DNA from: Sulfuritalea sp.
GTDB taxonomy: Bacteria > Pseudomonadota > Gammaproteobacteria > Burkholderiales > Rhodocyclaceae
DNA length: 29,902 bases
Assembly (NCBI GenBank): GCA_016712985.1
Contig: JADJQA010000045.1
Location: 1-29,902, forward strand
Direction of reading: 5' to 3'
The position numbers and the translations under genes are program-made. Below are positions 22,697 to 29,902 of the stretch, piece after piece. Under the pieces are notes generated by a model. That model made no database searches, was not told where the DNA came from, and saw nothing but the letters and a program-made list of their open reading frames with translations. Numbering within the stretch: the first letter of the stretch is position 1; each line of letters starts with the position of its first letter.

Positions 22697-23389
22697 ATGT
22701 TGCAGGTTTCCCATCTCAACCAGTACTACAGCGGCAGCCACATCCTGCGCGACCTGTCGCTCGACGCGCCGATCGGCAAGGTAACCACGCTGCTCGGCAG
22801 AAACGGCGTCGGCAAGACGACGCTGCTCAAGTGCCTGATGGGCCTGGTGCCGTCCCGGACCGGCAGCATCGGATTCGACGGCGCCGATCTCACGCGCGCG
22901 CCCTCGCACCAGCGGGTAAAGGCCGGCATCGGCTACGTGCCCCAGGGCCGCGAGATCTTTCCGCGCCTGACGGTGCTGGAAAACCTCCAGATGGGGCTGG
23001 CGACGCGGCCGCGCGGCACGCCGATCCCCGAGCGCATCTTCGAGATGTTCCCGGTGCTCGCGCAGATGCTCAAGCGCCGCGGCGGCGACCTCTCCGGCGG
23101 CCAGCAGCAGCAGCTCGCCATCGGCCGCGCGCTGGCCGCGGGACCGCGCCTGCTGATCCTCGACGAGCCGACCGAGGGCATCCAGCCCTCGATCATCAAG
23201 GACATCGAACGCGCCATCCGCACGCTGGCCGCCGAAGGCAACATGGCCATCCTGCTGGTCGAGCAGTATTACGATTTCGCCGAAAGCCTGGCCGACCAGT
23301 ACCTGGTCATGGAGCGCGGCGAGATCATCAAGCGCGGCGCTGGTGCCGACATGGCCAAGGACGGGGTCAAAGCGCTGCTGGCGGTATGA
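22697..23389 (+). CDS. urtE: urea ABC transporter, ATP-binding protein UrtE
   Basis: UrtE is the second ATPase of the urea transporter. The protein has 230 residues, the family norm. It starts MLQVSHLNQYYSGSHILRDL, a typical UrtE opening. Walker A is GRNGVGKT near residue 36, the signature LSGGQQQQLAIGRAL, Walker B LLILDEPTEG with IQPSII following, and the switch His position is occupied by Q in LLVEQYYDFA, as in LivF-type proteins. The start 22697 is chosen over 22682, which lies in the repeat. ureD begins 7 bp after its stop. Confidence 0.96.
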   Translation: MLQVSHLNQYYSGSHILRDLSLDAPIGKVTTLLGRNGVGKTTLLKCLMGLVPSRTGSIGFDGADLTRAPSHQRVKAGIGYVPQGREIFPRLTVLENLQMGLATRPRGTPIPERIFEMFPVLAQMLKRRGGDLSGGQQQQLAIGRALAAGPRLLILDEPTEGIQPSIIKDIERAIRTLAAEGNMAILLVEQYYDFAESLADQYLVMERGEIIKRGAGADMAKDGVKALLAV

Positions 23390-23396
23390 TGCGGCC

Positions 23397-24266
23397 ATGC
23401 TCGCGCATGAACCCCGGTTACCCATCGCCCAGGGCTGGCAGGCCCGCCTCGATCTCCGCTTCGAACGCCGCCCCGGCCGCGATGACGCCACGGTGCTGGC
23501 CTCCTGCCGCCATTTCGGTCCGTTGCGGGTGCAGAAGGCGCTCCACCCCGAAGGCCCGGGAATCTGCCACGCCATCGTGCTCCACCCGCCTTCCGGGATC
23601 GTCGGCGGCGACCAGCTCGACATCGCCATCGACGTCGGCGACGGCGCCCACGCGTTGCTCACCACGCCGGGCGCCGGCAAGTGGTATCGCAGCGCCGGGG
23701 CGCTGGCAACGCAGCGACTGCACCTGAGGGTCGGCGCCCGCGGCACGGCGGAATGGCTGCCGCAGGAAACCATCGTCTACTCCGGTGCGCAGGCAAACAT
23801 CGCGAGCCAGGTTCACCTCGCCGCCGACGCGCGATTCCTCGGCTGGGAGGTGCTCTGCCTTGGCCGCCGCGCCTGTGGCGAAGACTTTTCCCGCGGTGCG
23901 CTGCGGCTTGCCAATCGCATAACCCGCGAAGGCCGGCCGCTCTGGCTCGAACGCGGCCGCATCGATGGCGGCAGTCCGCTGCTCGACTCGCCGATCGGCC
24001 TCGCCGGCTTTTCCGTCTGCGGCACTCTGCTGGCCACCGGGGATATCGACCCATCGCTGCTGGCAGAGTGCCGCGGGGTAGCGGCGGCGGAAGCCGGGGC
24101 CCGGCTCGGCATCAGCGCCTTGCCCGGCCCATCGCCGATTTTCGTCGCGCGCTACCTCGGCCACTCGTCCGAGGCCGCGCGCCACTGGTTCGTCGGGCTC
24201 TGGCAGCATCTGCGCCCGGCGCTGCTCGGCATACCGGCGCGAACGCCCCGAATCTGGAATACATGA
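23397..24266 (+). CDS. ureD: urease accessory protein UreD
   Basis: UreD is a scaffold protein that, with UreF and UreG, delivers nickel to apo-urease. The 289-residue protein is full length. Family signatures are HPPSGIVGGDQLDIAIDVGD, LLTTPGAGKWYRS, WLPQETIVYSGA, LGWEVLCLGR and the end LLGIPARTPRIWNT. ATG 23397 lies 7 bp after urtE, so ureD belongs to the urt transcript. In most relatives ureABC follow; here no urease structural gene is present downstream, so maturation of urease must rely on genes elsewhere, or the locus has been split. Confidence 0.95.
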   Translation: MLAHEPRLPIAQGWQARLDLRFERRPGRDDATVLASCRHFGPLRVQKALHPEGPGICHAIVLHPPSGIVGGDQLDIAIDVGDGAHALLTTPGAGKWYRSAGALATQRLHLRVGARGTAEWLPQETIVYSGAQANIASQVHLAADARFLGWEVLCLGRRACGEDFSRGALRLANRITREGRPLWLERGRIDGGSPLLDSPIGLAGFSVCGTLLATGDIDPSLLAECRGVAAAEAGARLGISALPGPSPIFVARYLGHSSEAARHWFVGLWQHLRPALLGIPARTPRIWNT

Positions 24267-24906
24267 AGGGGAATCTGCGCCCGCAGCGCGTCACCCACAG
24301 GGGCAACGCATTGCCGATTCAGCGCCGGCAAACCCATGGCGCTACAGGGAGACCGAAAAAATTGCGCCTCACGGGTGTCGAAGTGGTGTTTCACAAAACC
24401 AGAATCTGCTTTTTGTATCGTCAAAATGCCGGCAGCGCCAACTCGCAATCGCCCTGTATCAAGCCCTTGCCGGGTTTCCCGCTGTCGTGGTCAGGGACCC
24501 CGGCAACCCGGCAAGCCCACCTTCCTCCGGCATGAAGCAGGAGAACACTGACTATGTCAGTTTCGACGATCCCCTGGAGCGGGACTTCGCCACTGTTGAT
24601 CCCGTCGGTTTCCCCGGTCGCTTCTCCATGCGCCCACGATCCAGTCGTGCGCATCGCTTCACCTCACTCCCAGGCACTCGCACCCTTCCGTCACTCCGAT
24701 AGGAGCTACCGGATCGGCGCAACGTTCCGGTGTCTGCTTGCTCGTTCCTGATCGGTTCGCAGATACCATTCGACGGAGTGGCCCGTGACAAGCCCAGGCA
24801 ACGTGCCGATGCGAGCAGGCTTTGCCCGCGCGCGGACCGCTGACGGCCGGCACGACAAAATCCAGCAGCAGGCCGGTACAAGGGGCACTCGGCGCATAAT
24901 CGGCCG
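24267..24906. other. gene-poor stretch between ureD and the cation ATPase
   Basis: These 640 bp hold no gene I can support. A short plus-strand frame 24532-24702 (MKQENTDYVSFDDPLERDF) starts well but becomes Arg/Ser-rich and has no family. Minus-strand frames 24421-24654 and 24659-24949 look like chance frames. No ureA fragment (GREEVMxG-like) and no recognised riboswitch are visible. It marks the point where the urease cluster breaks off. Confidence 0.5.
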
Positions 24907-27546
24907 ATGACATCAAACTCCCCACCGGCGGCAGCCCCCGCACCCGCATGGCACACCCTGCCGGTCAGCGACGCGCTGGCCCGCCAGGGCGTCGACCCGG
25001 AGCAGGGCCTTGCCGAGGACGAAGCGACGCAGCGCTTGCAGCGCCACGGCCCCAACAGCCTGCCCGAGCCGGTCGGACGCAGCGCGCTGATGCGCTTCCT
25101 GAGCCAGTTGAAGGAGCCGCTGGTGCTGGTGCTGATCGGCTCCGGTATCGCCACCTCCGCCCTTGGTGAATGGGTCGACAGCTCGGTGATTTTCGGCGTG
25201 GTGATCGTTAACGCGGTGATCGGCTACCTGCAGGAAGGCAAAGCCGAAGCCGCGTTGGCGGCATTGGCGCGCGCCCTGGCGACCGAGGTAACGTTGCTGC
25301 GCGACGGGCGCCGCCGGCGCATGGATGCGGTGCATCTGGTGCCTGGCGATGTGGTCTGGCTTGCCGCCGGCGACAAGGTGCCGGCCGACCTGCGCATCGT
25401 CTCCGGCCGCCAATTGCGGACCATCGAAGCCGCGCTGACGGGAGAGGCCGCACCGATCGACAAGCATCACGACGAGTTGCCCGCCGACACCCCGCTAGCC
25501 GACCGCCGCAACATGGCCTATGCCGGCACCACCGTGGTCGCCGGGCAGGGCCACGGCCTGGTGATCGCCACCGGCGAGGCCACGGAAACCGGACGCATCT
25601 CGGGCCTGATCGCCGGCGCCCCCGAGATCGCCACGCCGCTGATGAAGAAGATGAGCGAATTCGCCGGGCTGCTGCTGTGGGTGATCCTCGGTCTCGCCGC
25701 GCTCACCTTCGTGATCGGCGTGTGGCGCGGCGAATCGATGGCGAACATGCTGGTGGCGGCGGTAGCGCTTGCTGTCGGCGCGATCCCCGAGGGCCTGCCG
25801 GCGGCGATGAGCATCACGCTGGCGATCGGCGTCAGCCGCATGGCCAAACGCCGCGCCATCATCCGCCACCTGCCCGCCGTGGAGGCGCTGGGCAGCACCA
25901 CGGTGATCTGCTCCGACAAGACCGGCACGCTCACCGAGAACGCGATGACCGTCACCGAACTGTGGGCCGGCGGCCAAGTCTTCGGCGTCAGCGGCCAGGG
26001 CTACCAGCCGGAAGGGGAGATGCTGCCCCAAGGCACAATCGTCGTATCGCCAGCGCCGACTGTCGGCAAACCGGCTGGCGGGGCTTTGCGTGAAACACTG
26101 CTCGCCGGTGCGCTGTGCAACGACGCCGCGCTGTACCACGAGAAGCAGCAATGGCAGATCACCGGCGACCCGACGGAAGCCGCGCTGCTGGTCGTCGCGC
26201 GCAAGGGCGGGCTGGATGAAACCACCCTGCGCAAGGAGTTTCCGCGCGAGGACGAACTGCCCTTCGATTCGGCGCGGCAGACCATGGCCACGCTGCACCA
26301 CGTCGAGAGCAGGTCGGTGCTCTACGTCAAGGGCGCGATCGAAAAGCTGCTGCCGGCCTGCCGCGGCATGCTGGCCGCCGACGGCAGCGAGACCGGACTC
26401 GACCCCGCCGCGCTGGAAGCCGCTGCCGCGCAGATGGCCAGCCGCGGCCTGCGCGTGCTGGCCCTGGCGCGCCGGCACGCGGCGGCTGGCGCCGTACTCG
26501 GCGATGCCATGATCGGCGCCGACCTGCTATTCCTCGGCCTGGTCGGCATGATCGACCCGCCGCGCGAGCAGGCCATTGCCGCGGTGCGCACCTGCCGAAC
26601 CGCCGGCATCAGAGTGAAGATGATCACCGGCGATCACGCCGAAACCGCACGGGCCATTGCCGGCCAGGTCGGTATCGTCGAGGATGGCGCGGCGGCCGAG
26701 GTGCTGACCGGCCGCGAACTGGCGCGGTTGGACGATGCGGCGTTGCAAGCCGCCGCAAGCCGGGTCGATGTCTTTGCCAGGGTCGAACCGGAGCAGAAGC
26801 TGCGCCTGGTGCGCGCACTGCAAGCGCAAGGCGAGGTGGTCGCGATGACCGGCGACGGCGTCAACGATGCACCGGCGCTGAAACAGGCCGACATCGGCAT
26901 CGCCATGGGCCTGGGCGGCACCGATGTGGCCAAGGAAGCCGCGGCGATGGTGCTTACCGACGACAACTTCGCCACCATCGAAGCGGCGGTCGAGGAAGGG
27001 CGCGGCATCTACGACAACCTGGTGAAGTTCATCACCTGGACGCTGCCGACCAACTTCGGCGAGGGCCTGGTGATCCTCGCCGCCATCGTCGCCGGCGTCA
27101 CGCTGCCGATCACGCCGCTGCAAATCCTCTGGATCAACATGACCACCGCCGTGCTGCTGGGCCTGCCACTGGCCATGGAACCGCCGGAACCGGGCATCAT
27201 GCGGCGCCCGCCGCGGCCGCCCAGGGCGCCGGTGCTGGATGGCGTGCTGATCGGTCGCGTGGTGCTGGTCGGCATCCTGATGCTCGCCGGATCCTTCGGC
27301 ATGTTCCTGCTGGCGGTGGAGCGCGGCCAAGCGGTAGCCGAGGCGCGCACTATCGCGATGAACGTCTTTGTCGCGATCGAAATCTTGTACCTGTTCAACT
27401 GCCGCTCATTGCGCCTGCCGGTCACCGCCGTCGCGGCGTTTTCCAATCCGTGGGTATGGGCCGGCACCGGCCTGCAAGTCGTGCTGCAACTCGCGATCAC
27501 CTACTGGGGGCCGCTGAATGCGGCATTCGCCACCGCTGCACCGTGA
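24907..27546 (+). CDS. P2-like cation-transporting ATPase, C-terminus frameshifted
   Basis: An 879-residue P-type ATPase related to the Ca2+/Na+/K+ (P2, PMA1/YloB-like) group, pumping a cation across the inner membrane. In order it has an N-terminal cation-ATPase domain (about 15-75), two helices, the actuator with LTGEA (residues 177-181; the usual TGES Ser is Ala), and helix 4 motif AIPEGLPA. Next come phosphorylation site D337 in CSDKTGTLTE, nucleotide-binding FDSARQTMATLH and KGAIEKLL, the hinge TGDGVNDAPAL (D650), and C-terminal helices. The frame stops at 27546 after AAFATAAP, but the next frame reads VIALLAMGIIELEKRWRA and ends at 27599. One missing base near 27541 would restore a full last helix. 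Ion specificity cannot be told. Confidence 0.93.
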   Translation: MTSNSPPAAAPAPAWHTLPVSDALARQGVDPEQGLAEDEATQRLQRHGPNSLPEPVGRSALMRFLSQLKEPLVLVLIGSGIATSALGEWVDSSVIFGVVIVNAVIGYLQEGKAEAALAALARALATEVTLLRDGRRRRMDAVHLVPGDVVWLAAGDKVPADLRIVSGRQLRTIEAALTGEAAPIDKHHDELPADTPLADRRNMAYAGTTVVAGQGHGLVIATGEATETGRISGLIAGAPEIATPLMKKMSEFAGLLLWVILGLAALTFVIGVWRGESMANMLVAAVALAVGAIPEGLPAAMSITLAIGVSRMAKRRAIIRHLPAVEALGSTTVICSDKTGTLTENAMTVTELWAGGQVFGVSGQGYQPEGEMLPQGTIVVSPAPTVGKPAGGALRETLLAGALCNDAALYHEKQQWQITGDPTEAALLVVARKGGLDETTLRKEFPREDELPFDSARQTMATLHHVESRSVLYVKGAIEKLLPACRGMLAADGSETGLDPAALEAAAAQMASRGLRVLALARRHAAAGAVLGDAMIGADLLFLGLVGMIDPPREQAIAAVRTCRTAGIRVKMITGDHAETARAIAGQVGIVEDGAAAEVLTGRELARLDDAALQAAASRVDVFARVEPEQKLRLVRALQAQGEVVAMTGDGVNDAPALKQADIGIAMGLGGTDVAKEAAAMVLTDDNFATIEAAVEEGRGIYDNLVKFITWTLPTNFGEGLVILAAIVAGVTLPITPLQILWINMTTAVLLGLPLAMEPPEPGIMRRPPRPPRAPVLDGVLIGRVVLVGILMLAGSFGMFLLAVERGQAVAEARTIAMNVFVAIEILYLFNCRSLRLPVTAVAAFSNPWVWAGTGLQVVLQLAITYWGPLNAAFATAAP

Positions 27547-27736
27547 TCGCGTTGCTGGCGATGGGCATCATCGAGCTGGAGAAACGCTGGCGAGCCTGAG
27601 GATGCATGCTCGCGCGAAGCGTCCCGACGGCCTGGATTTGCCACCAGAGGATAGGATATTGGCCCGCACGGTCGTGAGCCGCCGTCGCCCCTTGGCTACT
27701 GCAAATGCCGCTGGATTCCCGAGGAAACCCCTGTTC

Positions 27737-27764
27737 CGCTGCTCCCTTGCGCAAGGGAGCAGCG
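27737..27764. repeat. perfect 28-bp palindrome
   Basis: CGCTGCTCCCTTGC followed directly by its exact reverse complement GCAAGGGAGCAGCG. It lies about 140 bp after the ATPase gene and 150 bp before the decayed transposase, in a 310-bp stretch (27600-27910) without any supported gene. No T-run follows on either strand, so a simple intrinsic terminator is unlikely. Confidence 0.8.
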
Positions 27765-27910
27765 CTGACGCCGCAAACCAGCGGAAGACCCTCCTGGGTC
27801 CGCGCCACATGCCTAAACTCCATGTTTGTCGGCCGTCTCAAAAACTCTCGAAGCATCAAGCAGATGCACAAAAAATTTCGCGAGTGGCACCACATTCGCG
27901 TTGTGGGGAG

Positions 27911-29750
27911 TCAGGAGATCAGTTCGAAACACCTCCGGGCCGGTGAGCCAGGCCAAAGAGCATCATAAATCTGCAGGAGATCGGGCTCGGGGCGCGTGGC
28001 CTTGCGCACATGCAAGGTGCGGTTGTCCCTCTGCACGAAGCTGGCCGTGACGCGCGCTGCACCGCCAGCACCTCGCGCAAACTGGACCAGGAGTCGTGGA
28101 TGCCCTTGGCCCGCAAGCGCCGGCGAATCGTCTGGACGAGTTGATAGGCCAGCACCGAGATGAACAGATGGCCGTCGGGCGTTCCTCCTTCGAATGGAAG
28201 ATCGGACGCAACCCCAGTTCCCCCCTTCAGGCTGCGGAACACCGCCTCAAGATCCGTCACACCGATATGGTACGCCACAACCGCTCAGCATCCCAGGAGA
28301 GTCCGTTTGCTGCGCAAACAATAGACCCCGGATCGGTCAGCATCGTGCCGGGGACAGGCGTCTTCTCCCAGCGCAACGCCGTGACCACCTTTGCCAGCCG
28401 CATCGGTCTCCAGAGTCACCGTAATGCCTGTCCCGCACCGCGACTGCCGCCTTCAGACGTCCGATGCGTTCCTGAAGGTGATCCGGACGCTTCTCCCCAC
28501 GCGCGGTCGTCGTCCATTGGCCAGTTTCGTCAGGCCCACCTCGAAGCGGGTGCAGAAGCGCGTCATGATCCCGGTCTCCTTCTGCGCCCGACCGGGCGAA
28601 GGCAAGCAGCCGCACCTCCTGTCCATCCTCGGGAGAGTTCCCGCACCACATGGATTGTCTCCTCACCGGCGGACACGATCAATCGCCCCCCAGCGTCAAA
28701 AGCGACGCTCGCGCTCGCGGCTCACCACCAGATAGCGATACCCGCGTTCCACAAGCCACCAGATTCGCCGCCGTGGCAATGCCCCGGTCCATGATCACCA
28801 AAGCTCCGGCCGGCGCCGCCAGACCGATCAGCATTCCCTCCAAGGTACGGCACTCCACGCCGCATTGCCGGCGAAGGACCCGCGAGCGGCGGATGAAGCC
28901 GCTGCCATCACAGACCACGCCCAGGGTCAGCAGCGGGCAGTCACTGCGCTTCTCCTTCGAACGGCCTCGTGCCGCCTTGGGGATTCGCCGCCGCCGCGCC
29001 TTCCGAAATAGGTGTTGGTCAGGTCGTACAACGTCACGCTCGCCTCCAGACCGAACAGCGTTTCGATCCGGAGCAAACAGCCGGGTCTCGATCTCCTCGC
29101 GGTGCTTCATCAACAGGTCCGAGGCGCGATGCAGGCGCGACAAAGGGCAGCGCCGCCAGATCCACCTCCAGCAGATCGCCCAGACCGGCTCGTTGCGTCG
29201 CCAGCGATGACTGGCCAACTCCGACCCCGGTAACCCGCCATGCAGAGGGCGATGATCGAGGCGACAATGGCGGTGCATCACGCCGTTGATCCCCGCGAAT
29301 CGAGCAGCGGCTCGAAGGCTAGTTCTGGACGCCGCCAGGGGAGCCGCGATCAACGCCGATGGAGCGCGGCTGGCTGAATTCATGCTGTCCGGATCGAACC
29401 GGCGAAAGCGGCGTGACGCTGGAGACGCGGCGGTTGCCGGGATCTGGCTGACGTCGCCGCACCGCCCAGCACCGCAGCCCGGGCAAAACCAATGCTGGGC
29501 GTACCGCTCAACGCTCTCCATACCGCCATCCGCACCAGTGCCTGCTGCCCGGACAAGAGCTGCTCGAGGCGCGCACACAGATCCGGCCAGCGTTCCTGGC
29601 CAGAGGAAACAAGTGGTCCGAGATTGAGCAGGGTGACCTGTCGTACCCCTTGCGCGCCGACACGGCGGCTCTCCACGAGGCGGTGGGTGGTATATAGGTT
29701 TCGGCCGTCGTGCTTCGTATTGCCAGGTGGGGTGGTACGGATGGTAACAT
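27911..29750 (-). pseudogene. IS1634-like transposase with many frameshifts
   Basis: Fragments in changing frames follow the family order. The N-terminus is TIRTTPPGNTKHDGRNLYTT then RQVTLLNLGPL (about 29745-29590) and RWPDLCARLEQLLSGQQ. The middle is RSKEKRSDCPLLTLGVVCDG with CRTLEGMLIGL and VIMDRGIATAANL (catalytic Asp). The C-terminus is VTDLEAVFRSLKGG (catalytic Glu), HLFISVLAYQLVQTIRRRLR and then RTLHVRKATRPEPDLLQIYD, ending at 27911-27913. At least five shifts are needed to join them. The ATG at 29748-29750 is one base out of frame with the N-terminal fragment. The enzyme is not functional as written. Confidence 0.75.
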
Positions 29751-29810
29751 GGCGCGTAACGCAAAAAGCAGGCCGGAAACCGCCCGAAACAACGATTATG
29801 GCACTACATT
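27911..29810 (-). mobile_element. decayed IS1634-like insertion sequence (edges approximate)
   Basis: The region is covered by a broken transposase of the IS1634 type (IS4 superfamily) on the minus strand. The terminal inverted repeats could not be established. GTGGCACCACATT occurs left of the gene (about 27886) and ATGGCACTACATT right of it (about 29800), but both in the same orientation. The right outer sequence turns AT-rich after 29800. Boundaries are therefore estimates. Confidence 0.6.
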
Positions 29811-29902
29811 TTGACTGGAAAATTCAGGTATTAATAAATCAACGTTGTGGAATTCGATCCGTGGGAAACCCCGATTTATGGATGCCTGTTTTGGCAAACT
29901 CG

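Noticed and set aside
24707..24906. Manganese (yybP-ykoY) or other metal riboswitch before the cation ATPase
   Set aside because: No conserved riboswitch core could be found in the 200 bp upstream.

Overview
The window looks like chromosomal DNA of a betaproteobacterium, probably of the Rhodocyclales type. This is inferred from high GC in the core genes, the ubiA-ubiD pair, a GlgE-type alpha-glucan cluster, and a urea-transport operon running into ureD; no rRNA or marker gene fixes the lineage. A conserved, GC-rich metabolic core (about 6.9-27.6 kb) sits between two accessory flanks that are lower in GC or heavily decayed.

Left flank (1-6.9 kb). It holds a hypothetical membrane protein, a complete IS701-family insertion sequence (1200-2686) with inverted ends and a CTAG target duplication, and an orphan small gene. 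Next comes a minus-strand array of very small genes (3278-4611), several broken by frameshifts or an in-frame stop. Upstream of that array are a degenerate direct-repeat pair and a terminator-like hairpin. Then follow a HicB-like antitoxin remnant, a winged-helix/nucleotidyltransferase (MNT) gene overlapping a HEPN-like gene, and the severed N-terminus of a type I restriction methylase. I read this as an eroded defence/toxin-antitoxin island.

Core, part 1 (6.9-16.8 kb). ubiA (one-base frameshift) and ubiD serve ubiquinone synthesis. A small membrane protein follows. Then comes glgM-type glycosyltransferase, a GH13 enzyme, glgE, a small beta-sandwich-like protein and, convergently, malQ. GlgM makes maltose-1-phosphate, GlgE polymerises it, and MalQ can rework the resulting glucans.

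Core, part 2 (17.0-27.6 kb). A tiny Cys-rich protein precedes urtABCDE, the high-affinity urea ABC transporter, and ureD, a urease accessory gene, 7 nt after urtE. A good sigma-54 promoter candidate lies upstream of urtA. Every junction between urt genes carries a different or related inverted-repeat element. The urease structural genes that normally follow ureD are absent; a gene-poor 640 bp and a P2-like cation ATPase (frameshifted at its last codons) follow instead.

Right flank (27.6-29.9 kb). It holds a perfect 28-bp palindrome and a heavily frameshifted IS1634-like transposase on the minus strand.

Several otherwise good genes differ from intact form by one base (ubiA, the ATPase C-terminus, the IS701 transposase at an A8 run, the small genes). 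Either consensus errors or real decay could explain this, and the sequence alone cannot decide.
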